A DNA stretch of 63,449 bases from Cellulomonas uda (GCF_006538705.1 NZ_BJLP01000020.1:1-63449); one strand, 5' to 3'. Positions 35,622 to 44,329 are shown, counted from the stretch's first letter. Program-made: numbers and translations. Notes: generated by a model not told the origin, from the letters alone.

Positions 35622-35639
35622 CGTCAACATAGGTTGACG
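35622..35639. promoter_or_regulatory. Operator 1 overlapping -10 of the HTH/Clp-N operon
   Basis: CGTCAAC and GTTGACG arms with a 4-bp spacer. The minus-strand -10 TATGTT (35631-35626) lies inside it. Confidence 0.7.
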
Positions 35640-35646
35640 GTCATCG

Positions 35647-35670
35647 GGATGTCAACATCGGTTGACATCC
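35647..35670. promoter_or_regulatory. Operator 2 overlapping -35 of the HTH/Clp-N operon
   Basis: Perfect 10-bp arms GGATGTCAAC and GTTGACATCC with a 4-bp spacer. The minus-strand -35 TTGACA (35655-35650) lies in its left arm, 18 bp from the -10 at 35631. The two palindrome centres are 28 bp apart, which suggests binding on nearly the same DNA face. Confidence 0.7.
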
Positions 35671-35692
35671 GGCGCGGCGGCCCGCATCGCCC

Positions 35693-35698
35693 TACCGT
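35693..35698 (+). promoter_or_regulatory. -10 element of the ABC exporter gene, likely leaderless
   Basis: TACCGT ends 6 nt before the GTG at 35705. This promoter is back to back with that of the HTH operon, so the operators might affect both. Confidence 0.45.
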
Positions 35699-35704
35699 GT
35701 CCCG

Positions 35705-37804
35705 GTGAGCATGGGCGGGCCGGGCGGCCGAGGACGAGGAGCGGGTCGACCGCTCGACGAGGCGGCGCAGCGCCGCCTCAACGCGCAGGCGCCTCGCGTG
35801 CCGCAGCTGCGCCGCCGCGTGGTCGCGCTGTTCCGGCCCTACCGCGGGCGCATCGCCGTGACGGGCGTCATCGTCGTGGTCGCCGCGGGGATCGCCGTCG
35901 TCCCGCCGCTCGTCGTGCAGCGGATCTTCGACGACGCCCTCTTCCCGCTCGACGGCGGGCCGCCCGACCTGCCGCTCCTGGTACGCCTCGTCGTCCTCAT
36001 GGTCACGCTGTTCCTCGCGTCCGCCGCGCTCACCGTCGCGCAGACCTGGCTCACCTCGACCGTCGGCAACCGCGTGACGGGCGACCTGCGCGTGCGCCTC
36101 TTCGAGCACCTGCAGTCGATGGAGCTCGGCTTCTTCACCCGCACCAAGACGGGCGTCATCCAGTCCCGGCTGCAGAACGACGTCGGCGGCGTCGCGGGCG
36201 TCCTGACCAACACCGTCACCACGATCCTCGGCAACGCGGTCACGGTGGTCGCCTCGCTCGTCGCGATGGTGCTCATCGACTGGCGTCTCACGCTCGTCGC
36301 TGTGGTCCTCATGCCCGGCCTCGTCGTCGTGCAACGGCGCGTCGGCCAGGTGCGGGCACGCATCGCCGGCGAGACCCAGGAGTCGCTGTCGGAGCTCACG
36401 TCGATCACGCAGGAGACGCTCAGCGTGAGCGGCGTGCTGCTGTCCAAGTCGTTCAACCGCCAGCAGTCCGAGTCCGCGCGGTACCGGGCGGAGAACGACA
36501 ACCAGGTGCGCCTGCAGGTACGGCGCGCCATGAGCGGGCAGGGGTTCTTCGCGGTCGTGCAGGTGCTCATGGCGAGCGTCCCCGCGGTGGTCTACCTGGT
36601 GTCCGGACTGCTGATGCGCGACCCGGCCGGCCAGACCATCACCGCCGGCACCGTCGTCGCGTTCACGACCGTCCAGGCGCGACTGCTCGGGCCGCTGCTC
36701 GGCCTCATGCGTGTCGCGCTCGACGTGCAGACCTCCGGCGCCCTGTTCGCGCGGATCTTCGAGTACCTCGACCTGCGGCCCGCCATCCGCGACGAGCCCG
36801 GGGCGATCGACGTCGAGCAGGCGCCCGGACCCCTCGGCCGCGTCGAGTTCCGCGACGTCGTGTTCCGCTACCCCGACTCCGCACCCGGCTCGCGCGCCAC
36901 GCTCCAGGGCGTGAGCTTCGTCGCCGAGCCGGGGCAGCACGTCGCGTTCGTCGGCCCGTCCGGCGCGGGCAAGACGACCGTGCTGTACCTCGCGCCCCGC
37001 CTCTACGAGGCGTCGGAGGGTGCCGTGCTGTTCGCCGGGCAGGACGTGCGTGAGCTCACGCAGCGCTCGATCATCGCGTCGGTCGGCATCGTCTCGCAGG
37101 AGACGTACCTGTTCCACGCGACCATCCGCGAGAACCTCGCGTACGCGAAGCCCGGCGCGAGCGACGAGGAGATCGAGGCCGCCTGCCGCGCCGCGAACGT
37201 CCACCACGTCATCGCGGGGTTCGAGAAGGGCTACGACACCGTCGTCGGGGAACGCGGCTACCGACTGTCCGGCGGCGAGAAGCAGCGCATCGCGATCGCC
37301 CGCGTGCTGCTCAAGGACCCGCCCGTCCTCCTGCTCGACGAGGCGACCTCCGCCCTCGACACCGTCTCGGAGCGGGTCGTGCAGGAGGCGCTCGACGCCG
37401 CGGCGCACGGGCGGACCACCCTGACCATCGCGCACCGGCTGTCGACGGTGCTCGACGCCGACGTCATCCACGTGGTCGACGCCGGCCGCATCGTCGAGTC
37501 CGGGACCCACCCCGAGCTCGTCGCCGCGGGCGGGTTGTACGCCGAGCTGGCCGCGCAGCAGCTCGCGACCTCCCGGGTGCTCGCGAGCGAGCCCCACGAG
37601 CCGCCCGCAGACCACCCGTCGCGCCGCGCCGACCGCGCCCCCGACGAGGTCCCGGCCGACGTGCCCGACGCCCTCGCCGACGTGCCCGACGCCCTCGACG
37701 ACGAGGCCGACGGCGTGCCCGGCGCCGCGAGAGGACGGGTCACGCCGTCGCCGACGGCCAGTGACCGTGCGGGAACGTCGACGACTGACCCGTCGCGTTG
37801 GTGA
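35705..37804 (+). CDS. ABC exporter (ATP-binding/permease fusion)
   Basis: A 699-residue half-transporter likely working as a homodimer. Six helices span residues about 45-350. The nucleotide-binding domain has Walker A GPSGAGKTT, the Q-loop SQETYLF, signature LSGGEKQR, Walker B LLLDEATSALD and H-loop AHRLST, all intact. An unusual acidic C-terminal tail of about 95 residues contains a repeated ADVPDAL unit. The substrate is unknown. It is divergent from the HTH/Clp-N operon. Its last 65 bp overlap the 3' end of a convergent gene (37740-38507), so one of the two C-termini may be shorter in related genomes. Confidence 0.9.
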   Translation: MSMGGPGGRGRGAGRPLDEAAQRRLNAQAPRVPQLRRRVVALFRPYRGRIAVTGVIVVVAAGIAVVPPLVVQRIFDDALFPLDGGPPDLPLLVRLVVLMVTLFLASAALTVAQTWLTSTVGNRVTGDLRVRLFEHLQSMELGFFTRTKTGVIQSRLQNDVGGVAGVLTNTVTTILGNAVTVVASLVAMVLIDWRLTLVAVVLMPGLVVVQRRVGQVRARIAGETQESLSELTSITQETLSVSGVLLSKSFNRQQSESARYRAENDNQVRLQVRRAMSGQGFFAVVQVLMASVPAVVYLVSGLLMRDPAGQTITAGTVVAFTTVQARLLGPLLGLMRVALDVQTSGALFARIFEYLDLRPAIRDEPGAIDVEQAPGPLGRVEFRDVVFRYPDSAPGSRATLQGVSFVAEPGQHVAFVGPSGAGKTTVLYLAPRLYEASEGAVLFAGQDVRELTQRSIIASVGIVSQETYLFHATIRENLAYAKPGASDEEIEAACRAANVHHVIAGFEKGYDTVVGERGYRLSGGEKQRIAIARVLLKDPPVLLLDEATSALDTVSERVVQEALDAAAHGRTTLTIAHRLSTVLDADVIHVVDAGRIVESGTHPELVAAGGLYAELAAQQLATSRVLASEPHEPPADHPSRRADRAPDEVPADVPDALADVPDALDDEADGVPGAARGRVTPSPTASDRAGTSTTDPSRW

Positions 37805-38507
37805 CGTGGACCGTCGCCGCCGCCGCGGCACCCTGGACCGCCATGAGCCCGGCGACCGCCGCGACGACCATGCCGCTCGTGACCGCCGCCTCCTCGACGA
37901 CGAGCAGCACCCCCGCCCACGAGAACACCGCCGAGCCGAACGCGGCGATCGCGACCGCGAGGGCGGTCACGACCTTCGCGACGATCACCCCGAGCGCGAC
38001 GTAGAACGCCAGCCCCGCGGCGGCGCACGTGGTCAAGGACGTGGCCACGGCCGTCGCGACGGCGTGCACCTGAGCCGCGGCCGGAGCCTGCCCCGCGACC
38101 GCCGCGCGGTACGCGGTCGCCGCCGCGCCCTCCCACGCGCGCGTCGCGTGCAGCGCGGACGGCTGGAGCTCACCGGCCACGCGCGAGGCCGGCGCGCCGA
38201 CGTGCGTGACCCAGTCGTGCGCGCGCACGAAGAACAGCACCGGCGCGGCGGCGCCCGTGAGCAGCTCGCCGACGCGCGCGGCGAGGTCGCGGCCGAGGGC
38301 CACGAGCCGGTCCGTGCACGAGCGCACCGCGTCGGCCAGCCACCCCGGCACCCATGCGTGACCCACGGCCTGCGACGCCGCGCGAGGGAGCTCCGTGAGC
38401 TGCCCGGACAGCGTGCGCACGCCGGCGCGCAGGCTCTCGACGGTCGCCTCGTAGGTGGCGGGGCTGAAGTCGGCGTGCCCGACGGTGGTGACGCTGGCTG
38501 GGGTCAT
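37740..38507 (-). CDS. WXG-containing, membrane-spanning protein of a type VII-like cassette
   Basis: A 255-residue protein. The N-terminal half is alpha-helical with a WXG-type turn at AWEGAAATAYRAAV, the motif of WXG100-superfamily helical hairpins. The C-terminal half has two strongly hydrophobic stretches (TCAAAGLAFYVALGVIVAKVVTALAVAIAAF and VTSGMVVAAVAGLMAVQGAAAA, given here as separate helices). No toxin domain is recognisable. It is downstream of a small EspC/WXG100-like gene and a YbaB-like gene on the same strand, and is probably a secreted or membrane-inserted type VII substrate. Its 3' end overlaps the convergent ABC exporter gene by 65 bp. Confidence 0.7.
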   Translation of the reverse strand: MTPASVTTVGHADFSPATYEATVESLRAGVRTLSGQLTELPRAASQAVGHAWVPGWLADAVRSCTDRLVALGRDLAARVGELLTGAAAPVLFFVRAHDWVTHVGAPASRVAGELQPSALHATRAWEGAAATAYRAAVAGQAPAAAQVHAVATAVATSLTTCAAAGLAFYVALGVIVAKVVTALAVAIAAFGSAVFSWAGVLLVVEEAAVTSGMVVAAVAGLMAVQGAAAAATVHVTNATGQSSTFPHGHWPSATA

Positions 38508-38529
38508 GGCGGTGTCCTCGCGGTGTCGG

Positions 38530-38580
38530 CGGTGCTGGCGGCAGAGCGGTGCTGGCGGCAGAGCGGTGCTGGCGGCAGAG
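38530..38580. repeat. 17-bp tandem repeat (3 perfect copies)
   Basis: CGGTGCTGGCGGCAGAG occurs at 38530, 38547 and 38564 without mismatch, in the gap between the two type VII-like genes and just upstream of the 37740-38507 start. Confidence 0.9.
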
Positions 38581-38651
38581 CGGCGGTGCGGGGCGTGGTC
38601 GAGCGTGGCGGTGTCGATCAGGGGTGCGGGTGCGCGGCAGGGACCGGAGGC

Positions 38652-38954
38652 TCAGAACGTCCCGGTCACGCGGTCGGCGACGGCCGCGTCCCGGCGCTCG
38701 TACGCCTCGGCGACGGTCCGCAGGGCGGCAGCGACGTCGTTCATGGCCGCGCCGCCTTCCGTGCAGCGCGCGACGACGTGGTCGACCGCGTCGGCGTGCG
38801 CATCGCGCATGAGCGCGAACACCCCGCTCTCCAGGGTCGACAGGCGCAGCCGCCCGGCGGCCTGCGCGACCTGGCGGATCCCGGCCGCCTGCTCGTCCCA
38901 GGTGACGGCCTCGCGACGTAGGGCCGCGAGGACGACGTCCACGTCGGCGCTCAC
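38652..38954 (-). CDS. EspC/WXG100-like small protein with a YxxxD secretion motif
   Basis: A 100-residue all-helical protein, the typical size for ESX-family secreted proteins. Residues 1-60 form one amphipathic helix (VVLAALRREAVTWDEQAAGIRQV), then a turn region and a second helix (AAMNDVAAALRTVAEAYERRDAAVADRV). The C-terminal YERRD matches the YxxxD/E motif that directs type VII substrates. There is no signal peptide. The GTG start at 38954 overlaps the stop of the upstream YbaB-like gene as GTGA. The core secretion machinery (EccC-type ATPase) is not in this window. Confidence 0.75.
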   Translation of the reverse strand: MSADVDVVLAALRREAVTWDEQAAGIRQVAQAAGRLRLSTLESGVFALMRDAHADAVDHVVARCTEGGAAMNDVAAALRTVAEAYERRDAAVADRVTGTF

Positions 38955-39694
38955 GTGCGGTCGCCGGCCGACGCCGGGTCTGCGGTCAGCGCCCGCAGGT
39001 GCGCGAGCACCTCGGCGAGCAGCGCGTCGCTCACGGCGGGCGCCTGCGCGGCGAGCCGGTGCTGGAGGTCCGTGACGGCGGCGCGCACCGCTCCGGTGAG
39101 CAGCCGGGACAGCTGGGTGCCGCTCGTGCGCGCCACGCGTGGCCCGCGCAGCGTGACGCCGACGATCCCGCCGCGCACCACGCGGACCTCGATCTCGTGG
39201 TCGAGCGCGCTGCCGGTGCCGACCGCCGCCGCGTCATCGGCCTGCGACGCCGCCGACAGCGACGTGATCGCGATCTCCGCGAGCTCGTCGAGCGGGCGTG
39301 GGGTGCCCGCGGGGGCGGGGCTCGCCACGGGCGCGCTCGCCACGGGCGCGCTCGGCGCGCGCCGGCGCCGGTCGGCGTCGTCGGTCAGGGAGGCCCACGC
39401 CCGCTCGTCGAGCGTCCGGGCGGCCGTGCGGGCGGCGTCGAGCACCGCGGCGGCGAGGTCGTCGGCGGCGGCGTGGCGCTCCCAGCCGTCGACGACCTGG
39501 ACGGCCGCGGGGGAGCCGTGCGCGTCGAGGGTGACCCGGGCGAGCCGGCGGCCGTCCCACGCGGTGGTCGTCTCACGACCCGACGACGTCTCGCGGCCCG
39601 GCTCCGCCTCGTGACCCGGCTCCGCCTCGTCGCCCGCCGGTGCCCACGCGCCGGGTGCGTGGGGATGGTCCCGGTGGGTGCTCTGGTGGGGCAT
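38951..39694 (-). CDS. YbaB/EbfC-like protein of the type VII-like cassette
   Basis: A 247-residue protein. Two regions, about residues 45-105 ([40 protein letters not shown]) and residues 160-240 ([23 protein letters not shown], then [16 protein letters not shown]), resemble the beta-strand-plus-helix pattern of YbaB/EbfC nucleoid proteins, which often accompany WXG100 genes in actinobacteria. The match is by pattern only and moderately confident. The N-terminus holds a charged repeat (EAEPG / GRET). ATG 39694 has GGCGAGGAGAG upstream. It is the first gene of the three-gene cassette. Confidence 0.65.
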   Translation of the reverse strand: MPHQSTHRDHPHAPGAWAPAGDEAEPGHEAEPGRETSSGRETTTAWDGRRLARVTLDAHGSPAAVQVVDGWERHAAADDLAAAVLDAARTAARTLDERAWASLTDDADRRRRAPSAPVASAPVASPAPAGTPRPLDELAEIAITSLSAASQADDAAAVGTGSALDHEIEVRVVRGGIVGVTLRGPRVARTSGTQLSRLLTGAVRAAVTDLQHRLAAQAPAVSDALLAEVLAHLRALTADPASAGDRT

Positions 39695-40029
39695 CGGTGC
39701 TCTCCTCGCCGTCGTCGTGCGCGCGGGCTGGCGTGCGCACGGGTCGTGCACGTGCAGGTGCTGGTCGTGACGTCCGCGGGTCGCCGACGGCGCGTCAGGA
39801 ACGGACACTAGAGGGCGATACGGACATCGCGCAGGTCTTCGGCCGGGGTTGTGGACGTGCGGGCGACACCCCGCCGCACGCGCGGGTGCGGCGGGTCCGG
39901 TGTCTCGATGTGAAGAGGTCCACATCTCTCGACATGAAGAGATCTGGGCGCGACGGTCTAGCATCGACCCGGCGCACACGGCCGCACCGAGGCCGCCGTC
40001 GCGCGGTCGACGAGAGGAACTGGACCACA
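39695..40029. other. Intergenic region between divergent type VII-like cassette and sucCD
   Basis: 335 bp without a gene. It contains a 9-10 bp hairpin (39871-39879 with 39886-39894) and the paired sucC-upstream motif (39903-39942). I see no convincing small ORF. Confidence 0.6.
39903..39942. promoter_or_regulatory. Paired TCTCGA...GAAGAG motif upstream of sucC
   Basis: TCTCGATGTGAAGAGG (39903-39918) and TCTCGACATGAAGAGA (39927-39942) are direct repeats identical at 13 of 16 positions and 24 bp apart. A related palindrome lies 52 bp upstream of icd. The regulator is unknown; the sharing suggests common control of two TCA-cycle loci. Confidence 0.6.
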
Positions 40030-41205
40030 GTGGACCTGTTCGAGTACCAGGCACGGGACATCTTCGAGAAGCACGGCGTACCGGTGCTCGGCGGCATCGT
40101 CGCCACCACGCCGGACGACGCCCGCGCTGCGGCGACGACGCTGCTCGGCGACCAGCCGGGCGTGGTCGTGGTCAAGGCGCAGGTCAAGACGGGCGGTCGC
40201 GGCAAGGCCGGCGGCGTCAAGCTCGCACGCTCGGCCGACGAGGCCGCGGAGCGGGCCGGCGAGATCCTCGGCATGGACATCAAGGGCCACACGGTCCACC
40301 GCGTGATGATCGCGGCGGGAGCGCGGATCGCGCAGGAGTTCTACTTCTCGCTGCTGTTGGACCGTGCCGAGCGTCGCTACCTGGCGATGTGCTCGGTCGA
40401 GGGCGGCATGGAGATCGAGCAGCTCGCGGTCGAGCGCCCGGAGGCGCTGGCGAAGGTCGCGGTCGACCCGCGCGTCGGCATCGACGCGGCGAAGGCCGAC
40501 GAGATCGTCGCCGCGGCCGGCTTCGACGCGAGCATCGCCGGCAAGGTCGCCGACGTCCTGCAGAAGCTGTGGCTCGTCTACCGCGACGAGGACGCCACGC
40601 TCGTCGAGGTCAACCCGCTGGTCCTCACCGAGGACGGCGAGGTCGTCGCGCTCGACGGCAAGGTCTCGCTCGACGCGAACGCGGACTTCCGGCACGCGGA
40701 CCACGCGGAGCTCGAGGACAAGGCCGCGGCGGACCCGCTCGAGGCCCGCGCCAAGGCCAAGGACCTCAACTACGTCAAGCTCGACGGCGAGGTCGGCATC
40801 ATCGGCAACGGCGCGGGGCTCGTCATGAGCACGCTCGACGTCGTCGCGTACGCCGGTGAGAAGCACGGCGCGGTGAAGCCCGCGAACTTCCTCGACATCG
40901 GCGGTGGCGCCTCGGCCGAGGTCATGGCCGCGGGGCTCGACATCATCCTCACCGACCCGCAGGTCAAGTCGGTGTTCGTCAACGTCTTCGGCGGCATCAC
41001 CGCGTGCGACGCGGTCGCGAACGGCATCGTCGCCGCGCTGGAGATCCTGGGCGACGAGGCGAGCAAGCCGCTGGTCGTGCGCCTCGACGGCAACAACGTC
41101 GAGGAGGGCCGCCGCATCCTCGCGGAGGCGAACCACCCGCTGGTCACGCTCGCCGACACCATGGACGGCGGGGCCGACAAGGCCGCCGAGCTCGCGAACG
41201 CCTGA
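40030..41205 (+). CDS. sucC: Succinyl-CoA synthetase beta subunit (ADP-forming)
   Basis: A 391-residue ATP-grasp protein of normal length, starting [22 protein letters not shown]. It has the nucleotide-binding segments [31 protein letters not shown], and the phosphohistidine-interacting FLDIGGGAS and VFGGITACD. With SucD it makes succinate, ATP and CoA from succinyl-CoA in the TCA cycle. GTG 40030 is the family start. The ribosome-binding site (GAGAGGAA) is about 11 nt upstream. It is followed after 23 bp by sucD and preceded by the paired TCTCGA motif. Confidence 0.97.
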   Translation: MDLFEYQARDIFEKHGVPVLGGIVATTPDDARAAATTLLGDQPGVVVVKAQVKTGGRGKAGGVKLARSADEAAERAGEILGMDIKGHTVHRVMIAAGARIAQEFYFSLLLDRAERRYLAMCSVEGGMEIEQLAVERPEALAKVAVDPRVGIDAAKADEIVAAAGFDASIAGKVADVLQKLWLVYRDEDATLVEVNPLVLTEDGEVVALDGKVSLDANADFRHADHAELEDKAAADPLEARAKAKDLNYVKLDGEVGIIGNGAGLVMSTLDVVAYAGEKHGAVKPANFLDIGGGASAEVMAAGLDIILTDPQVKSVFVNVFGGITACDAVANGIVAALEILGDEASKPLVVRLDGNNVEEGRRILAEANHPLVTLADTMDGGADKAAELANA

Positions 41206-41228
41206 GACGACGAGAGAGAACAACTGAC

Positions 41229-42119
41229 ATGGCGATCTTCCTCACCGAGGCCTCCAAGGTCATCGTCCAGGGCATGACCGGCTCCGAGGGCACCAAGCAC
41301 ACGACGCGCATGCTCGCCTCGGGCACGGCCGTCGTCGGCGGCGTGAACCCGCGCAAGGCCGGCACGAGCGTGTCCTTCCCGCAGGGCGACGGCACGGTCG
41401 ACGTGCCCGTCTTCGGCTCCGTCGCCGAGGCCGTCGCGGCCACGGGCGCCGACGTCTCCGTGATCTTCGTCCCGCCGGCCCACACCAAGGGCGCCGTGGT
41501 CGAGGCCGTCGACGCGGGCGTCCCACTCGTCGTCATCATCACCGAGGGCGTGCCGGTCGCGGACACCGCGGAGTTCTTCGCGTACGCGCAGGACAAGGGC
41601 GTGCGGCTGATCGGCCCGAACTGCCCCGGCCTCATCAGCCCCGGGAAGTCGAACGTCGGGATCATCCCGGCCGACATCACGGGCCCCGGGCGCATCGGCC
41701 TGGTGTCGAAGTCGGGCACGCTGACGTACCAGATGATGTACGAGCTGCGGGACCTCGGCTTCTCGTCGGCCGTGGGCATCGGCGGCGACCCGATCATCGG
41801 CACCACGCACATCGACGCGCTCGCGGCGTTCGAGGCCGACCCGGACACGGACGTCATCGTGATGATCGGTGAGATCGGCGGCGACGCCGAGGAGCGTGCC
41901 GCGGCGTTCATCCAGGAGCACGTCACCAAGCCGGTCGTCGGCTACGTCGCGGGCTTCACCGCACCCGAGGGCAAGACGATGGGCCACGCCGGCGCGATCG
42001 TCTCGGGCTCGTCGGGCACCGCACAGGCCAAGAAGGAGGCCCTGGAGGCCGCGGGCGTGAAGGTCGGCAAGACGCCGTCCGAGACCGCCGCGCTCGCCAG
42101 GGAGCTGCTCTCGCGCTGA
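41229..42119 (+). CDS. sucD: Succinyl-CoA synthetase alpha subunit
   Basis: A 296-residue protein of the usual length. The N-terminal CoA-binding domain starts [42 protein letters not shown], split across the ligase domain, and the active-site phosphohistidine His253 in GHAGAIVSG are present. It forms the heterodimer with SucC. ATG 41229 follows GAGAGAGAAC. It ends 19 bp before a 17-bp terminator. Confidence 0.97.
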   Translation: MAIFLTEASKVIVQGMTGSEGTKHTTRMLASGTAVVGGVNPRKAGTSVSFPQGDGTVDVPVFGSVAEAVAATGADVSVIFVPPAHTKGAVVEAVDAGVPLVVIITEGVPVADTAEFFAYAQDKGVRLIGPNCPGLISPGKSNVGIIPADITGPGRIGLVSKSGTLTYQMMYELRDLGFSSAVGIGGDPIIGTTHIDALAAFEADPDTDVIVMIGEIGGDAEERAAAFIQEHVTKPVVGYVAGFTAPEGKTMGHAGAIVSGSSGTAQAKKEALEAAGVKVGKTPSETAALARELLSR

Positions 42120-42138
42120 ACCTGATCCCTCGGCGCAG

Positions 42139-42178
42139 GACGACGCCCCGCACGGCACCATCCGTGCGGGGCGTCGTC
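42139..42178. terminator. Terminator of sucCD
   Basis: A 17-bp perfect stem (42139-42155 with 42162-42178) with a 6-nt loop. Confidence 0.85.
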
Positions 42179-42261
42179 GTTCCCGGGGCAGTCGGACCGG
42201 ATGCGGGGACTCGCCGGGCGGCGTGCACGGATCCCCGGCGCCGGGCGGTGACGATGGGGCG

Positions 42262-43596
42262 GTGAGTGCCCCGACCGGATCGCGCCGCCGCACGAGACCC
42301 GCCCCCGGGGCGTCGACGCGGCCCGACGAGCGACGCCCGCCCGTGGCGCCCGGCCGGCTCGGGACGGGCAACGGCCGCTCGTCGGCGTTCTTCGTGAGCG
42401 CCCTCGACGGGTCGCCGCACTGGCTGGCGGGTGCGCTCGCCGCGCTGCAGGGCGCGCTGCTGTCGTTCCTCGTCGTCGTGCTGCCCGCGGTCGCGGCGTA
42501 CGTCGCCACGTCGGCCGACCCGGCGAACGAGGGCGTCGAGTGGTTCCGCTCGGTCACCGTCGGCGCGAGCATCTGGCTCGCGGGGCACGGCGTCCCGGCG
42601 GACGTCGGTGGCGTGCCGATCACCCTGGTGCCCCTGGGGGTCACGCTGCTGGCGCTGTTCACCGGCTGGGCGTCCGCGCGGCGCTCGGGCGTCGCGGACC
42701 GCACCGCCCTGCTGGGTGGCACGCTCGCGTACGCCGGGCTCGTGGCGGTGCTGGCGCTGGCGACGGCGGGCCCGGTGGCGGCGCTCCGCGGCCTCGCGGG
42801 CGGGGCGCTCGTGGGTGGGGCCGGGGTCGCCGCGGGGCTGCTGGCGCGCCCCGAGGCGCCGACGTGGCGTGAGGTCACCCGGCCCTGGCACGGGCGGCTG
42901 CCCGTCGTGGTCGCGGTCGGCGTCGAGGCCGCGACGGTCGCGGCCGCAGCCGTCGTCGTGGTCGGCGCGGTCGTCGCGACGAGCTGGGTGCTCGCGGGCC
43001 GGACGACGGTCGTCGCGATCGCGGAGGGTCTCGACCTGGACACGCTCGGGGGAGCGGTGCTCGCGCTCGCCGAGCTCGCGTTCGCGCCGGTGCTCGTCGT
43101 GTGGGCCGTGGCGTGGGCCGCCGGGCCGGGCTTCTGGGTGGGCGAGGGGACGCACTTCGCGACCGACGCGGTGACGGGCGGCACGCTGCCGGCGGTGCCG
43201 ATGCTCGGGGCCCTGCCGGGGGCGGACGTCGTGGGCGGGCCCTCGCTGCTCGCGCCGGCGCTGCTGGTCGGCTGCGGGGCGCTCGCGGGCTGGTACCTGC
43301 ACCGGGGGCTGCGCGCGCGCGACGGCCTGCGCGCCTGGAGCACGGGCGTGGCGTGCGTGGTGTGCGCGGTGGGTGCGGGCCTCGTCGCCGGGCTGCTGGT
43401 GCTCGCGGGGTCGGGCGGGGTCGGCCCGGGTCGCATGGCGCAGGTCGGGGCGTCGGCCGTGACCGTCGGCGGTGCGGTCGCGCTCGAGGTCCTGTTCGGT
43501 GCGGTGCTCGTCGCGCTGCCCTCCGACGAGCGGCTGCGCCGGGCGTGCGCGGCGGGGCTCGTCGGCGCGTGGGCGCGGCTGCGCGGCGCACGCTGA
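42262..43596 (+). CDS. DUF6350 family multi-spanning membrane protein
   Basis: A 444-residue protein. A Pro/Arg-rich cytoplasmic tail of about 50 residues precedes ten or so membrane helices (HWLAGALAALQGALLSFLVVVLPAVAAYVAT first). Segments such as VGASIWLAGHGVPADVGGVPITLVPLG and GGTLPAVPMLGALPG fit the DUF6350 family, usually found between sucD and the purNH genes in actinobacteria. Its function is unknown. GTG 42262 follows GACGAT by 6 nt. Here purN does not follow; instead the stop lies within a 14-bp repeat and a convergent gene comes next. Confidence 0.82.
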   Translation: MSAPTGSRRRTRPAPGASTRPDERRPPVAPGRLGTGNGRSSAFFVSALDGSPHWLAGALAALQGALLSFLVVVLPAVAAYVATSADPANEGVEWFRSVTVGASIWLAGHGVPADVGGVPITLVPLGVTLLALFTGWASARRSGVADRTALLGGTLAYAGLVAVLALATAGPVAALRGLAGGALVGGAGVAAGLLARPEAPTWREVTRPWHGRLPVVVAVGVEAATVAAAAVVVVGAVVATSWVLAGRTTVVAIAEGLDLDTLGGAVLALAELAFAPVLVVWAVAWAAGPGFWVGEGTHFATDAVTGGTLPAVPMLGALPGADVVGGPSLLAPALLVGCGALAGWYLHRGLRARDGLRAWSTGVACVVCAVGAGLVAGLLVLAGSGGVGPGRMAQVGASAVTVGGAVALEVLFGAVLVALPSDERLRRACAAGLVGAWARLRGAR

Positions 43597-43640
43597 ACCA
43601 CCCGCGCTGAACCACCCGCGCTGAACCACCCGCGCTGAAC
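43591..43640. repeat. 14-bp tandem repeat at the DUF6350 gene end
   Basis: CGCTGAACCACCCG occurs perfectly at 43591, 43605 and 43619, with a decayed fourth copy. The stop codon of the DUF6350 gene is inside the first copy. Confidence 0.85.
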
Positions 43641-43682
43641 GACACCAGCGCGCTGCACCACGCCACGGGTGCGGCGGGTCCG

Positions 43683-44228
43683 TCAGCGGCCGGTGCGCTC
43701 CTCGAGCCAGTCCTGGACGGACCGCTCGAACGTCGCCTCGCACTCGTGCCGCGCGCTCACGGTCAACGCACCCGCGAGGCACTCCTGCCGGTCGAGGTAG
43801 AGCGGCCACATGAGCGTCATCCCGGCCGACACGACCAGCCAGAACGCCGTCAGTCCCGTGCCGCCCGCGAGCAGCCCGATCATCGCGCCGCGCACGTGCC
43901 CCCGGACGGCACGCACGAGCGCACGGATGCCGACGACGAGCGCGATCGCACCGAACACGAGGCTCGCGCCCTGCCACGGGACGGGGAATGTACCCGTGAG
44001 CAGCGTCGCGAGCATGAGCACGGCGAACGTGCGTGTCCGCCGGGCGACGTCCACCACGACCGCGGGGTCCGGGGGCGGGGTGTGCCGCGGCGGCGGCGCG
44101 ACGGGCTGCTGCGCGGGCGGCACGCCCCAGCCCGGCTCGGGGCCACGCTGGTGCTCGCGCGGCGGCGTGCGGCGCTCCGGGGCGTCCGCACCGGGGCGGT
44201 CGTCGGGCGGCGCGTAGGGGTTGCTCAC
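43683..44228 (-). CDS. DUF4190-like small membrane protein
   Basis: A 181-residue protein. A 65-residue Pro-rich cytoplasmic start (VSNPYAPPDDRPG, PPRHTPPPDP) precedes two helices (TFAVLMLATLLTGTFPVPW then GASLVFGAIALVVGIRALVRAV), a third helix (GAMIGLLAGGTGLTAFWLVVSAGMTLMW), and a C-terminal extracellular tail with two Cys. The Pro-rich start plus closely spaced helices is the DUF4190 layout; the assignment is by pattern. The function is unknown. GTG 44228 is used; an upstream extension of nine residues is possible. It is convergent with the DUF6350 gene and divergent from purH. Confidence 0.72.
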   Translation of the reverse strand: MSNPYAPPDDRPGADAPERRTPPREHQRGPEPGWGVPPAQQPVAPPPRHTPPPDPAVVVDVARRTRTFAVLMLATLLTGTFPVPWQGASLVFGAIALVVGIRALVRAVRGHVRGAMIGLLAGGTGLTAFWLVVSAGMTLMWPLYLDRQECLAGALTVSARHECEATFERSVQDWLEERTGR

Positions 44229-44299
44229 CCCGGCATTCTCACCCACGGCACCCACCCGTGACCGCGCGGGACGCGAGGGGTGGGCCGGACCGTGACCTC

Positions 44300-44328
44300 T
44301 TCGACCGGAGCAGGTGGCGGGCTAGACT
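44300..44328 (+). promoter_or_regulatory. purH promoter
   Basis: The -35 TTCGAC (44300-44305) and -10 TAGACT (44323-44328) are separated by 17 bp. Transcription should begin near 44335, at the first helix of the riboswitch. Confidence 0.6.
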
Positions 44329-44329
44329 G

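Noticed and set aside
35705..35710. TTGACA at 35662 as the -35 of the ABC exporter promoter
   Set aside because: The spacing to TACCGT at 35693 is 25 bp, too long for a normal promoter. The minus-strand promoter is the better fit for this region.
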